The position numbers were made by a program, and so were the translations under genes. The notes beneath the pieces are model-generated. The model worked only from the letters and a program-made list of their open reading frames with translations, had not been told where the DNA came from and did no database searches. From positions 120,434-184,433 of the forward strand of contig NZ_ANAH02000074.1 of NCBI RefSeq assembly GCF_000335475.2: a DNA stretch of 64,000 bases, read 5' to 3'. The stretch comes from Cystobacter fuscus DSM 2262. Lineage in GTDB: Bacteria; Myxococcota; Myxococcia; Myxococcales; Myxococcaceae. This document shows, piece after piece, positions 37,915-48,049 of the stretch. Every line of letters begins with the position of its first letter. The first letter of the stretch is position 1.

Positions 37915-40900
37915 TCACGCCCGCAGGACACTGCCCTCCAGCTCCAGCACGCGCTGCTCGAAGAGGCGCAAGGCCTCGCGCAGGTCGGACGAGGCCGCCT
38001 CCGCGGGAGCGTTGCGCGCGTTCATCAGCCGTCGCCGCGCCGCCAACAAGGCGCGCTGCCCCTGCTCGGTGTGCGGAGCGCTCCCGGCCTCCGCCAGGTC
38101 CACCGCCACGCGCAGCACCGAGGTGAGCTCGCGCAGCACGAGGTCGTCCTGGAGCTCCGGGGCCTGGGTGAGCGTGGAGAAGCCCTGCCGCGCGGCCACG
38201 AGGTTGCCCTGGGTGGCCTGCACCGCGGACAGGTGCGCGCTGAAGCGCAGCGAGTGCCACCGGGACACCCGGGCCAGCAGCCCCACCGCGTCCTCCAGGC
38301 TCCCCCGCGCGGAGGCAAGCGCGCCGAGCGCCACCAGCGCCCGGCCCTGCTCGCCCAGCGCCACGCCCTCCACCAGCCGCATGCCGAGCTGCCGCCCCAT
38401 CCGCACCGCCTCGCCCAACTGCTCGCGCGCCTCCGCCGCCCGGCCCGCGTCGAGCAGGAAGCAGCCCAGGTTCACCAGCGCCAGCGCCTGGCCCGAGCGG
38501 TCTCCCACGCGCGCCGCCTTCTCCAGGGCCTCCTCCAGCAGCGTCACCGCCTCCGCCGTGCGCCCGTGCTCGCCAATGGCCAGCGCGTAGTTGACGAGGA
38601 AGCCCACCTCGAACGCAACGTCGCCGATGGCCCGGAACAGCTCCAGTGCCGAGCGCAGGTGCGGCAGCGCCGGCTCCACCCCGCGCCGTCCCAGCTCCAA
38701 CAGGCCGAGGTTGCCCACCGCGTACGCGTCCAGCCAGAGGTCTCCCCCCGAGGACAGCTCCAGCGCCTCCTGGATGAGCGTCCAGGCCGCGCCCGTGTCG
38801 CACTCCTCCCGGGCCACGATGCACAGGTCCACCAGGACGCGCTTCTCCCGCTCCCCCGCGCCCAGCTCCCGGTAGATGGAGCGCGCCTCGCCCAGGTCCG
38901 TCCACGCGGCCGTCATCCGGCCCTCCATGTGGTGCACCCGGCCCCGGACGGCGAGCGCCTCGGCGCGCAGCAGCGGGTCCACCTCCACGTGGACCGACAG
39001 CTCCAGCGCCTTGTCCAGACGCGCCAGCGTGAGGCCCACCGGCCCGCGCGCCATCACGTCCGGCTCCAGCGCCACCAGCGCGCCCAGCGCCCGCTCCAGC
39101 GTGCTCGCCGTGACGGGCGCCACCGCCAGCGCGTTGTCACACGCCGCCAGCAGGTTCTCGCGCTCGAGCACCAGCCGGCGGAAGGCCATCTCCCCCGCCC
39201 CTCCCCCGCCCCGCTCGCTCAAGCGCCGCGCGAGCGCCAGGTAGCACGCCGCGTGGCGCGCCGCGACCGTCGCCCCCTCGCCCCGCTCCGCCAGGCGGCT
39301 CGAGGCGTACTGGCGGATGCTCTCGTACATGCCCAGGCGCAGCTCCCCCGGGAGCCCATCCGGCGTGAAGACGCGCAAGAGCGACTTGGAGCGCAGCGAG
39401 TGGATGATCTCCAGCACGTCCGGCCCGCCCGGGGGGAACACCAGCACGGCCTCGGCCGACTCCAGGGTGAAGCCGCCGCGGAACACCGAGCACTGCGCCA
39501 GCGCCGCGCGCTCGGCGGGCTCCAAGAGGTTCCACGACCAGTCGATCGCCCCCCACAGCGTGTTCTGCCGCGCCGACACGTCGCGCCGCCCGCCGCGCAA
39601 CAGCTCGAAGCGGCGCGAGAGCCGATCTTGAATCTGACTCACCCCGAGCAGGTTGGTGCGCGCCGCCGCCAGCTCGATGGCCAGGGGGATGCCGTCCAGC
39701 TTGCGCACGATGTCCGCCACCAGGGGGGCCTCCGTCTCCGTCAGCTCGAAGCCCCCGCGCACCGCGCGCGTGCGCTGCACGAACAGGTACACCGCGCCAC
39801 AGGCGAGCAGCACCGGCAGCCGCGTCTCGCCCTCCTCGGGCACCCTCAGGGGCTCCAGGTCCACCACGCGCTCGGTGGGCAACTGGAGCGCCTCGCGCGA
39901 GGTGACGAGGAAGCGGGCCCGGGGCGCCAGCTCGCGCCAGCGGCCCAGCGTGGCGGGCATGCGCTGGATGACGTGCTCCACGTTGTCGAGGATGACCAGC
40001 ACGTCCCCGCGTCCGGCCAGGGCGCGGCCCAGCCGGTCCGCGGGCTCGCTGTCCTCGCCCGAGCGCGTGAGCGCGACGCCGAGCGCCCGGCCCACGGCAT
40101 GACAGATGTCATCCACCGTCACCGCGTCCGACAGCTCGCACAGCCACACCCCGCCGTCCCACGCCTCCGCCTCCAGGTTGCCGAAGCGCGTGGCCAGCCG
40201 GCTCTTGCCCATGCCACCCGGGCCCAGCAGCGTCACCAGCGAGTGGCCCTCGGCGAAGCAGCGGCGCAGCTCCTTGAGCTCCTCGTCGCGGCCAATCAGC
40301 TCCCCCGTCTCGCCCGGGAGGTTGCCCCGCCGGGCCTTCTGCACCCGCGGCGCCTCGAAGCGGCGATCCGCGAGCCGCGCGGGCAGCACCTCCACCAGCG
40401 CCATGGGCTCCTCGATGCCCTTGAGGAGATAGTCGCCCAGCGAGCGCACCACGGGGCCACCCAGCGCCTCCCACGCGTCCGCCACGCGCGTCCACGCGCT
40501 CGCGCTCACCAGCACCTGGCCGCCATGGCCCGCCGAGGCGATGCGCGCCGCCGCGTTCACCATCCGCCCGTAGTAGTCCATGTGGCCAGTGCGCTCATCG
40601 AGCCGGCACTCGGGCTCGCCCAGGTGCACGCCCATGCGCACGCGCAGCCCCCGGTGCATCACCCCGTGGGGGCCCCGCTCCACCCGCGCGTCCGGCTCGG
40701 CGAGCAGCACCTCGGGCCAGGGCGCCTCCAACAGCGCCTGCTGCGCCTCCAGGCACCAGCGCACCGCCTCCACCACCGACGCGAAGGCCACCATGAAGGA
40801 GTCCCCCTGCGTCTTCACCTCGTAGCCCCCGTGCACGTCCAGCAGGGCGCGCAGCACCTCGTTGTGCACGTCCAGCGCCCGGCCCATGTCGGAGGGGCAG

Positions 40901-41058
40901 CGCTCCCACAGCCGGGTGGAGCCCTGCACGTCCGTGAAGACGAGCGCGACCGTGCCCGTGGGGGCCACCACGGGGGAAGCGTTGCGCACGGGGAAGTCCC
41001 CGGCGCTCGGAATCTCGATGGCACCGGCCGGTGGAAACATGCGCAAAACGATCCCCAT
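37915..41058 (-). CDS. Adenylate/guanylate cyclase fused to STAND ATPase and TPR repeats
   Basis: ATG 41058 has GAGGGG about seven bases upstream. The 1047-residue regulator starts with a class III cyclase domain (about 35-215) containing FTDVQGST and GDSFMVAF, whose Asp residues bind the metal ions. Next comes an AfsR/LuxR-type NTPase (about 255-560) with P-loop GPGGMGKSRL, Walker B VLVILDNVEH and the sensor LVTSREAL. The C-terminal 480 residues are TPR-like repeats. It may produce cAMP or act as an ATPase switch, since related proteins sometimes have inactive cyclase heads; here both metal-binding motifs are kept. No membrane segment. Confidence 0.9.
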   Translation of the reverse strand: MGIVLRMFPPAGAIEIPSAGDFPVRNASPVVAPTGTVALVFTDVQGSTRLWERCPSDMGRALDVHNEVLRALLDVHGGYEVKTQGDSFMVAFASVVEAVRWCLEAQQALLEAPWPEVLLAEPDARVERGPHGVMHRGLRVRMGVHLGEPECRLDERTGHMDYYGRMVNAAARIASAGHGGQVLVSASAWTRVADAWEALGGPVVRSLGDYLLKGIEEPMALVEVLPARLADRRFEAPRVQKARRGNLPGETGELIGRDEELKELRRCFAEGHSLVTLLGPGGMGKSRLATRFGNLEAEAWDGGVWLCELSDAVTVDDICHAVGRALGVALTRSGEDSEPADRLGRALAGRGDVLVILDNVEHVIQRMPATLGRWRELAPRARFLVTSREALQLPTERVVDLEPLRVPEEGETRLPVLLACGAVYLFVQRTRAVRGGFELTETEAPLVADIVRKLDGIPLAIELAAARTNLLGVSQIQDRLSRRFELLRGGRRDVSARQNTLWGAIDWSWNLLEPAERAALAQCSVFRGGFTLESAEAVLVFPPGGPDVLEIIHSLRSKSLLRVFTPDGLPGELRLGMYESIRQYASSRLAERGEGATVAARHAACYLALARRLSERGGGGAGEMAFRRLVLERENLLAACDNALAVAPVTASTLERALGALVALEPDVMARGPVGLTLARLDKALELSVHVEVDPLLRAEALAVRGRVHHMEGRMTAAWTDLGEARSIYRELGAGEREKRVLVDLCIVAREECDTGAAWTLIQEALELSSGGDLWLDAYAVGNLGLLELGRRGVEPALPHLRSALELFRAIGDVAFEVGFLVNYALAIGEHGRTAEAVTLLEEALEKAARVGDRSGQALALVNLGCFLLDAGRAAEAREQLGEAVRMGRQLGMRLVEGVALGEQGRALVALGALASARGSLEDAVGLLARVSRWHSLRFSAHLSAVQATQGNLVAARQGFSTLTQAPELQDDLVLRELTSVLRVAVDLAEAGSAPHTEQGQRALLAARRRLMNARNAPAEAASSDLREALRLFEQRVLELEGSVLRA

Positions 41059-41232
41059 CACCAGTCCCCTCGCCTGGGGTCATGATGACCACGCGAGCGC
41101 GCATTGGCGCCTGCCCAGCTTTTCCATCCGTGCACCAGCGCACGGATTTCCAGGGGCCAGGACGAGACCCCAGGGGGGTTGAAACATCCACCCGTGAACA
41201 GCCCCCGGCGAGCGGGGGCCACCGGGGAGGGA

Positions 41233-41817
41233 TCATCCCTCGGGGGTCCGACGCATCAGGCCACGCACCACGAGTGCGCCGGCCAGCAGGGACAGTCCGC
41301 GGGTGAGCAGTTCCACCCCCACCACGACGCCGAGCACCCACAGGGACGCGGAGGGCATCCGGCTGAAGATGAGGGCGCCGAGCATCACCGACACCGCGCC
41401 CTGGGCGAAGTCCCAGCCCCAGCCCGGGTGGCGATCCGAGCTCGCGGTGATGACGCGGAAGAAGCCACTGGCGAAGAAGTACGCGGCGAGCAGCAACGTG
41501 AGCGACATCAGCCCCGCACCCGGCTGGGTGAGGAGGAAGCCCCCCACGAGGAACGACAGCAGGCCCCCGAGGACGAACAGGAGGAAGGGGCCGGTGTCGC
41601 GGTTGCGCAGGCCGTGGACGATCTCCAACAGCCCCGCCACCATCAGCACCACACCGTAGAAGAGGACGGACAGGGCGCTGGTGAGGGTCGCGCTGCCCAG
41701 CGCCAGCACGCCGAGCAGGGTGACGAGCACCCCCATCACCAGGGGGCCCGTCCACAGTGCGCTCGGATGCCAGGGGCGACGGGGAGGCGGCTCGAGGGAG
41801 GAGTCGGGGGTGGCCAT
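41233..41817 (-). CDS. HdeD-family membrane protein (DUF308)
   Basis: ATG 41817 has GGAGAG about 10 bases upstream. The 194-residue protein has six hydrophobic helices in three pairs, with the repeated pattern LLGVLALGSATLTSA and GLLSFLVGGFLLTQPGAG typical of HdeD. HdeD helps acid resistance in enteric bacteria; here only the fold is supported. It is 193 bp downstream of the EF-G paralogue on the same strand. Confidence 0.85.
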   Translation of the reverse strand: MATPDSSLEPPPRRPWHPSALWTGPLVMGVLVTLLGVLALGSATLTSALSVLFYGVVLMVAGLLEIVHGLRNRDTGPFLLFVLGGLLSFLVGGFLLTQPGAGLMSLTLLLAAYFFASGFFRVITASSDRHPGWGWDFAQGAVSVMLGALIFSRMPSASLWVLGVVVGVELLTRGLSLLAGALVVRGLMRRTPEG

Positions 41818-42010
41818 GGGGGGCGCTCTCCGGAACGGCGGGTGGGGCTGTGCCTCGAACGTGGGAGTCGGTCCGGAGGCCGACAAGGGACGACCGAGGA
41901 CTCCCAGGAGGCGGATGGCTCCTCGGTCCGGATGACGAGCGGGCACGGGTCGCCGGGAAGAGAACGCGGGGGCCTCGGAAGCCGCGGCTCCCAAGGCCCC
42001 CTTTTCCGAC

Positions 42011-44071
42011 TCAGGCCCGCGCCTCCAGCACAGAATCCTGGAGCGCGTCGGGGACGGGCTCATAGGCGGACAGGCGCAGACTGGCCGAGGCGCGTCCCTG
42101 CGTGCGGCCCCGGAGGCTCGTCACATAGCCGAAGAGGTTCGCCATGGGCACCCGCGCGGAGACGCTCCGCGTGGCCCCATGGCCCTCCAGGCCCCCCACC
42201 CGTCCGCGCCGAGAGGACAGGTCCCCGAGCACGTCGCCGAGGAACTCCTCGGGCGTGGTGACCTCCACGTCCATCACGGGCTCGAGCAACCGCACACCCG
42301 CGTGGCGCGCGGCCTCCTGGAAGGCGAGCGAGCCGGCCATCATGAAGGCCTGCGGGGTGGAGTCGCGCACGTGCGTGCTCCCATCGAGCAGCCGCACCTC
42401 CACGTCCACCACCGGGTGGCCCGAGAGCACCCCGCGCCGCATGGCGCCCTCCACGCCCTTCTCGATGGCGGGGATGAATTCCCGGGGGATGACGCCGCCG
42501 TGGGTGTCGTCCACGAAGACGAGCCCCGCGCCACGAGGCGCCGGACCGACCTCGAGCACCACATGGGCGTACTGACCAGGGCCTCCGCTCTGCCGGACAT
42601 GACGGTACTCCTGACGCACCCGGCGGCGCAGCGTCTCGCGCCAGGCCACCTTGGGTTGTCCCACTCGGGCTTCCACGCCGTACTCGGTTCTCAGCCGGTC
42701 CACAATGATCTCCAGGTGCAGCTCTCCCATGCCGGAGAGCAGTTGCTGTCCGGACTCGGCATCCACGCCCACGTGCAGCGAGGGGTCCTCCGCGGCGAGC
42801 CGGGCGAGCCCCTCCTCCATGCGCTGCTGGTCCGCGCGCGAGGCGGCCTCCACGGCGAGCTGGATGACGGGCTCGGGGACGTGGAGCGACTCGAGGAGCA
42901 CGGGGGACTCGGGGGAGCAGAGCGTGTCGCCGGTGCGCACGCCCTTGAGGTTGAGCGCGGCGCAGATGTCGCCCGCGTGCACCTCGTCCACCTCCTCGCG
43001 CTTGTTGGCATGCATGAACATGAGACGTCCCACGCGCTCGCGGCGCTGTTGACGGGTGTTGAGCACGGCCATGCCCGTGCGCAGCGTGCCCGAGTAGACG
43101 CGCAGGAACACGATGGTCCCCACGGCCTTGTCGTGCATGAGCTTGAAGACGAGCGCGCTCACGGGCTCCTCCTCCGCGGACGCACGCACGTCCGACGGCG
43201 CGGGCAGGTAGTTGACGATGGCGTCCAGCAACATGCGCACTCCCTTGTTCTTGAAGGCCGCCCCGCACAGCACGGGCACGAGCCTCCTCTGGAGCGTCCC
43301 CGAGCGCAGCGCGCGCTCCAGCTCCTCCTCGGTGATGTCTCCCCAACGCCCGTCCACGTACTTCTCCAGCAGCGTGCCGTCCTCCTCGGCGCACGCCTCG
43401 ATGAGCCGCAGGCGCAGGGCCTCGGCCCACTCGCGCAGGGACGCGGGGATGTCCTGTCCCTCGCGGGTCTCGCCGCCCTCCTCGTCGAAGAAGAAGGCGC
43501 GCATGCGGACCAGGTCGATGAGGCCGCGGAAGTCCGCGCCCTCGCCGATGGGCAGTTGCACCGGCACGGACCGGACGCCCAGCCGCTGACGGATGGAGTC
43601 CACGCACATGCCGAAGTCCGCGCCCACCTTGTCCATCTTGTTGAGGAACGCGATGCGCGGCACGCCGTGGCGATCCGCCTGGCGCCAGACCGTCTCGGAT
43701 TGGGGCTCCACGCCCTGGCTGCCGTCGAACACGGCCACGGCCCCGTCGAGCACGCGCAGCGAGCGCTCCACCTCGATGGTGAAGTCCACGTGCCCCGGCG
43801 TGTCGATGATGTTGAGACGGTGCTCGGTGCCCGAGAAGGGCCCGCGCATGGGCTTCCAGGAGGCGGTGGTGGCCGCCGAGGTGATGGTGATGCCGCGCTG
43901 CTTCTCCTGCACCATCCAATCCATCTCGGTGGAGCCGGTGTGCACCTCGCCCATGGCGTGGATGCGGCCGGTGAAGAAGAGGATGCGCTCGGTGAGCGTG
44001 GTCTTGCCCGCGTCGATGTGGGCCATGATGCCGATGTTGCGGTAGCGCTCGATTCGAGTGGTGCGAGACAT
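42011..44071 (-). CDS. fusA: Elongation factor G paralogue
   Basis: The 686-residue GTPase moves tRNA and mRNA on the ribosome. G motifs are intact: [10 protein letters not shown] (G1), the G2 region [16 protein letters not shown] (G3), NKMD (G4). Domains II to V follow, with the domain IV signature GGPGQYAHV and domain V motif [19 protein letters not shown]. The gene is not in a str operon (no rpsL, rpsG or tufA neighbours), so it is probably an extra EF-G copy. The C-terminus [20 protein letters not shown] is the standard EF-G end. A long leader of about 340 nt separates it from the promoter at 44421-44449. Confidence 0.9.
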   Translation of the reverse strand: MSRTTRIERYRNIGIMAHIDAGKTTLTERILFFTGRIHAMGEVHTGSTEMDWMVQEKQRGITITSAATTASWKPMRGPFSGTEHRLNIIDTPGHVDFTIEVERSLRVLDGAVAVFDGSQGVEPQSETVWRQADRHGVPRIAFLNKMDKVGADFGMCVDSIRQRLGVRSVPVQLPIGEGADFRGLIDLVRMRAFFFDEEGGETREGQDIPASLREWAEALRLRLIEACAEEDGTLLEKYVDGRWGDITEEELERALRSGTLQRRLVPVLCGAAFKNKGVRMLLDAIVNYLPAPSDVRASAEEEPVSALVFKLMHDKAVGTIVFLRVYSGTLRTGMAVLNTRQQRRERVGRLMFMHANKREEVDEVHAGDICAALNLKGVRTGDTLCSPESPVLLESLHVPEPVIQLAVEAASRADQQRMEEGLARLAAEDPSLHVGVDAESGQQLLSGMGELHLEIIVDRLRTEYGVEARVGQPKVAWRETLRRRVRQEYRHVRQSGGPGQYAHVVLEVGPAPRGAGLVFVDDTHGGVIPREFIPAIEKGVEGAMRRGVLSGHPVVDVEVRLLDGSTHVRDSTPQAFMMAGSLAFQEAARHAGVRLLEPVMDVEVTTPEEFLGDVLGDLSSRRGRVGGLEGHGATRSVSARVPMANLFGYVTSLRGRTQGRASASLRLSAYEPVPDALQDSVLEARA

Positions 44072-44310
44072 AAAGACTTCCCGTTCCCGGCGGAGGAGAG
44101 CCTCCGCGGGTTGAAGACAGACACTGGTTGGAAATGGAGGGAGCGGCGGGCCTGGCGGGCGGACGCACGCATGCCCGGAGCGACCCCTCGGGGCGGCTCA
44201 GGACGACGTGAGGACACACGAGGGCCCGGCGGGATCAGGGGCGGAAGCTCAGACTCCAGGGGCACACGGGAACCAGCCACCCGCGCACCCGGAGCACCGA
44301 GTCCGCCTGC

Positions 44311-44412
44311 TCAAATGTCGAGCAGCACCTTGTTGCGGGACAGACGCACGTCCACCGTCGACGCGGAGACGCGCTCGGACGGCACACCCAGGATGGTGGT
44401 GACGGGCTTCAT
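44311..44412 (-). CDS. Possible leaderless 33-residue peptide
   Basis: ATG 44412 begins MKPVTTILGVPSERVSA and the frame ends LSRNKVLLDI-stop. It lies only about 9 bp after a near-consensus -10 box, so a transcript would begin at or near the start codon and need no ribosome site. The sequence matches no family I know. It may be a real short protein, or the first part of the long EF-G leader. Confidence 0.35.
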   Translation of the reverse strand: MKPVTTILGVPSERVSASTVDVRLSRNKVLLDI

Positions 44413-44420
44413 GACCAGGA

Positions 44421-44449
44421 CATATTGCAACAGCTTTCCCGGTTGTCAA
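44421..44449 (-). promoter_or_regulatory. Near-consensus sigma-70-type promoter
   Basis: On the minus strand TTGACA (44449-44444) and AATATG (44426-44421) are 17 bp apart, which is very close to the housekeeping consensus. It is the best promoter seen in the window. It reads toward the small peptide frame and the EF-G gene. Confidence 0.65.
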
Positions 44450-44534
44450 TCCCGTGCGTGTCTGGGCCTGGAGGAGCGCTCTCTTTATTCCACGAATTCC
44501 GTGGCGCCGCCCACCACGTACTGGGAAGCACGAC

Positions 44535-45338
44535 CTACGGCTTTCCGGACTGACGATCCCAGGAGTACAGCAGCGCGAGCAAATCCGACGTGCACGCACC
44601 GGACACGCGCTCGAACGCAGGTGGAGGGAGCGCGGCGAGGCGTTCGCGCTGGAAAGCAGGATCGGCTACCACATCCCGATGCTTCAGGTTGCGTGCGAAG
44701 GAGAGCGCATGGGGCATTTGCCGGAGGATGGCCTCGATGCAGTCTTCCCGGGTCGCTCGTGCCATGCGCTCCGCCGCTGCCGTCAGGCGCTCGCGCACTG
44801 GGGTTTCCCCTCCTGGGCACCAGGCATCCATGGCCCAGTCACAAGTGGCTTCCATCAATTCATCCAAGGTGAACGGAGCACCTAACGTCTTGAAGAGGTA
44901 GCGCGCCCCCTGGAGCGGCTCCCAGAAACGCAGCACGGCCTGGAGGCGCAGCGCCGTGCGCTCAGCACTCACCGGGACCATGGCCGAAGTGGCGAAGTAC
45001 AGCGCGCCCCAGGCGGCATCGAGGAAGCCCGCCTCGTACGCATCCCTGGCGGGGAATGTGTTCTGACCCTCCAGTGCTTCGGACAAGCCGCTCATGACAT
45101 GGGACACCATGTAAAGCCGCCATGCTGGGCGCTCGTGCTGTAGATCCGCCCCCTCGTGCGTCAGCACCACATCGCTGAGGAGCACCTCCTGCATCTGAAG
45201 AGGAGCAGGAAAGGAGCCGTCCTTCCCGTACAGCGCGCCACACCGCAGGCCCTCTTTCCGAGTCTTCCGCTGCACTGAGGAGAAGGTGCCATGCAGGAAT
45301 GACGGTAGTTGCAGAGAAACTGGCGGTCCAGGCGTCAT
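44535..45338 (-). CDS. Hypothetical cytosolic protein, probable immunity partner
   Basis: ATG 45338 has AGGA about 8 bases upstream. The 267-residue protein is soluble, without signal peptide or membrane helix, and rich in Ala, Leu and aromatic residues. It starts 26 bp after the upstream lipoprotein-nuclease gene and on the same strand, so it is co-transcribed. A cytosolic partner would be expected if the nuclease acts on DNA inside cells. I recognise no family. Base composition is less GC-rich than the neighbourhood, suggesting transfer as a pair. Confidence 0.6.
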   Translation of the reverse strand: MTPGPPVSLQLPSFLHGTFSSVQRKTRKEGLRCGALYGKDGSFPAPLQMQEVLLSDVVLTHEGADLQHERPAWRLYMVSHVMSGLSEALEGQNTFPARDAYEAGFLDAAWGALYFATSAMVPVSAERTALRLQAVLRFWEPLQGARYLFKTLGAPFTLDELMEATCDWAMDAWCPGGETPVRERLTAAAERMARATREDCIEAILRQMPHALSFARNLKHRDVVADPAFQRERLAALPPPAFERVSGACTSDLLALLYSWDRQSGKP

Positions 45339-45364
45339 GACGCGCGTCCTATCAAACCGGGTCA

Positions 45365-46429
45365 TCAGCGAGAAAGAGGCATGCTCGCGGCGGCGGGCAC
45401 TCGCGATGGGGTCGCAGCAGGTGTCGGTCGCGCTGGAAAGGGGACAACCTGTCCACCGCCCTGGTGCGGGGGTTGTTGAGTCCCTGAGCCCGAACTCATC
45501 CGGCCCAGAATCGCACTCGAGAAGAACCCCGTCGCGGCAGTGCCAACGACCTCAATGACGATGCCGACCACACCGCGCAAGGTAGCGAGCCGTTCGCGCC
45601 GACTGACCAGTCCTTCCACGGCTTGTCCAACCCACCCACCGTATTGCCTAATCTCCTGTTCGGTGAGCACCACCCAATGGCCAGCATCATATGCCGCGAC
45701 CTCGGACTCGAAGAGCTGCTGGCTACGAGTCCACCGGTACTGGACCACCCCTGGCTCGTTGGTCCGCCACTCCAGACGCCAGATGTATTGCCCTCGCGCG
45801 AAACGTATCAGGACCTCGCCTTGGAACTCCGTTCCCCCCAAGAAGCTCGCTTCTGGAGAAACGGCCCGGTTCAGCACGGCCAGATAGACTTGCACTTCCT
45901 GTCGGCCTTCCAGAAGACCTTTCTCATTCCAGGGCTTGATCTCGAAGACGTACAAAGCGGTAACATCGGTGATATCTGGGCGGAGCTTGCGCTCATTCGG
46001 GAGCAGACGGTACTTGTCCCCGAGCCTCGCGTCCTCAAGGATGGCATCAATTGTCTTTGTATTATAGAACGCGCGATTCTGCGGGTAATGCACCCCGTAC
46101 ATATATGCGATCAGCCTGTGCGCGGCGTTACCAAGGAAGAACTCCCAAGGCATTTCTGAATTCGGATTGCGGCCAGGGACGTTGTAGCCCTCATGCAACG
46201 GATGGGAAGATTCGCCACCTGCCTCTGAGCCATCGCTCATGGCCAGCAGAAGTCGCGGCGACACAGCGGGTATGAATGAAGGAGTGAAGCGTCCCCTCTC
46301 CACGCTTCGGGCAGGAAGAAACTGAGTGCCGGAGGTCGTGGCACAACCGACGAGCATCCACGCGAGAAGGAGGGCCGCCCAAACGCACGCGGCCCGAAGC
46401 CTGGACAGACTCCTGATGCAAACACCCAC
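45365..46429 (-). CDS. Lipoprotein with PD-(D/E)XK nuclease-like domain, SitA-type toxin candidate
   Basis: GTG 46429 has GGGAGG five bases upstream. The 354-residue protein has a signal ending in a lipobox (WMLVGC, Cys29). Residues 80-200 resemble a PD-(D/E)XK nuclease: RPDI with P151-D152, a strand YVFEIKP with E163-I-K165, and a helix EVQVYLAVLN with Q180. A hydrophobic segment (GVVGIVIEVVGTAATGFF, about 290-310) and a Pro-rich tail follow. Lipoprotein toxins with nuclease domains and a downstream immunity gene are the SitA/SitI systems, spread by outer membrane exchange (TraA/TraB) in myxobacteria. The catalytic residues are my reading of a short motif; other secreted nucleases are possible. 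Confidence 0.65.
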   Translation of the reverse strand: MGVCIRSLSRLRAACVWAALLLAWMLVGCATTSGTQFLPARSVERGRFTPSFIPAVSPRLLLAMSDGSEAGGESSHPLHEGYNVPGRNPNSEMPWEFFLGNAAHRLIAYMYGVHYPQNRAFYNTKTIDAILEDARLGDKYRLLPNERKLRPDITDVTALYVFEIKPWNEKGLLEGRQEVQVYLAVLNRAVSPEASFLGGTEFQGEVLIRFARGQYIWRLEWRTNEPGVVQYRWTRSQQLFESEVAAYDAGHWVVLTEQEIRQYGGWVGQAVEGLVSRRERLATLRGVVGIVIEVVGTAATGFFSSAILGRMSSGSGTQQPPHQGGGQVVPFPARPTPAATPSRVPAAASMPLSR

Positions 46430-46570
46430 GAACACCTCCCACTTCACCGCCGGGCAGGCGTGAAGTCGGGAAGCAGTAGAATCCGAGAGACGACAGGGCA
46501 CGCCAGAGGATTGCCAGGAGGCAACCAGCTCCCCAAGTGCCGATCGGGTTCCCGCGGAACTCCTCTGCAC

Positions 46571-48046
46571 TCACGGCCGGGCCGGTTTGACGCGGGGCGT
46601 GCCCTCCTCGTGTCCCTCGCGGCTGCGTGGGTGCTCGTCACGCGAGTCCCGGACCACGCTCACGCCCCCCGAGTCCCGCAGCACCGTGCGCCACGAGCCC
46701 TGGGGCGCGAGTACATCCGCCTCGCTCGGCCCCCAGGTGCCCGGCTCGTACTCGTACACCCGGCTGCCATCGTCGAGGATCGGGTCCACCACCCGCCACG
46801 CCTCCTCCACGCTCTCCTGTCGCGCGAAGAGCGACACGTCCCCGCGCATCGCATCCCCCAGCAGCCGCTCGTAGGGCTTCACCACCACCTCGGGCAGCTC
46901 GCTCGCCACCAGGTCCACGTCCTCGCCCTCCATCGTGCTGCCCGGCTTCTTCGCCCTCGCCCCGAGCGAGATGCGCACGTCGGGGCCCAGCCGGAAGCGC
47001 ACGAAGTTGGGCGAGGCCTGCGTCGGCTCCTCGAAGATGGGCCGCGGCGGGTGGTTGAGCTCGACGAAGACCTCGGTCGCATCGGTGGGCAGGCACTTGC
47101 CGGCGCGGATGTAGAAGGGCACGTCCGCCCATCTCCACGAGTCGATGAACAGCCGCACCGCAGCGAACGTCTCCACCTCGGACGTGGGCGACACCCCGGG
47201 CACCTGCCGGTAGCCGCGGAACTGCCCGCGCACCACGCTGTCCGGCGTGAGCGAGCGCATCGCCTTGAAGACCCGCGCCTTCTCGTCGCGCAGCGCCTCC
47301 GCGGACGAGCAGAAGGGCGCATCCATGGCGAGCAGCGCGACAATCTGGAGCAGGTGGTTCTGCAACACGTCGCGGATGGCGCCCACCTCGTCATAGAAGG
47401 CGCCGCGGCCCTTGATGCCGAAGCTCTCCGCGAGCGTCACCTGCACGCTGCGCACGTGCTGCCGGTTCCAGATGGGCTCCAGGAAGACGTTGGCGAAGCG
47501 GAAGAACAGCAGGTTCTGCACCGGCTCCTTCCCGAGGAAGTGATCGATGCGGAAGATGGCGGACTCGGGCAGGTACTGGTGCAGCGTCGCGTTGAGCTCG
47601 CGCGCCGAGGCCAGGTCGCGTCCGAAGGGCTTCTCCACCACCACGCGCGCCTCTTGCAGGCAGCTCGACTTCGACAGCCCCTCCACCACCGTGCCGAACA
47701 GGCTCGGGGGAATGGCCAGGTAGTGCAGCGGACGCTGGGCCTTGCCGAGCGCCTCGCGCACCAGGGCGAAGGTCTTCGGGTCCCGATAGTCCCCATCCAC
47801 GTAGCGCAGGAGCTGACACAGGCGCTCGAGCGAGGCCGGGTCATCCTGGCCATGCGCCTTTATGCTCTCGTGGGCGCGCTGCCTCAGCCGCTCCAGGTTC
47901 CAGTCCGCCTTGGCCACGCCGATGATGGGCACGGACAGGTGCTCGCGCGCCACCAGCGCCTGGAGCGCGGGGAAGATCTGTTTGAAAGCGAGGTCTCCGG
48001 TGGCGCCGAAGAACACGAGGGCATCGGACACGGGCTGAGCGGTCAT
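46571..48046 (-). CDS. zwf: Glucose-6-phosphate 1-dehydrogenase
   Basis: The 491-residue enzyme oxidises glucose-6-phosphate to 6-phosphogluconolactone, first step of the pentose phosphate route. It has the nucleotide motif [10 protein letters not shown] near the start, the substrate signature [11 protein letters not shown] and the conserved AGKCLP. Length is normal for the family. ATG 48046 is 3 bp after the gnd stop, with the ribosome site GGAGG inside the end of gnd, so the two are translationally coupled. Its C-terminus has about 25 extra charged residues. Confidence 0.95.
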   Translation of the reverse strand: MTAQPVSDALVFFGATGDLAFKQIFPALQALVAREHLSVPIIGVAKADWNLERLRQRAHESIKAHGQDDPASLERLCQLLRYVDGDYRDPKTFALVREALGKAQRPLHYLAIPPSLFGTVVEGLSKSSCLQEARVVVEKPFGRDLASARELNATLHQYLPESAIFRIDHFLGKEPVQNLLFFRFANVFLEPIWNRQHVRSVQVTLAESFGIKGRGAFYDEVGAIRDVLQNHLLQIVALLAMDAPFCSSAEALRDEKARVFKAMRSLTPDSVVRGQFRGYRQVPGVSPTSEVETFAAVRLFIDSWRWADVPFYIRAGKCLPTDATEVFVELNHPPRPIFEEPTQASPNFVRFRLGPDVRISLGARAKKPGSTMEGEDVDLVASELPEVVVKPYERLLGDAMRGDVSLFARQESVEEAWRVVDPILDDGSRVYEYEPGTWGPSEADVLAPQGSWRTVLRDSGGVSVVRDSRDEHPRSREGHEEGTPRVKPARP

Positions 48047-48049
48047 GAC

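Noticed and set aside
38071..41085. Open frame of about 1000 codons antisense to the cyclase gene
   Set aside because: His/Arg/Gln-rich shadow of the cyclase/ATPase gene.
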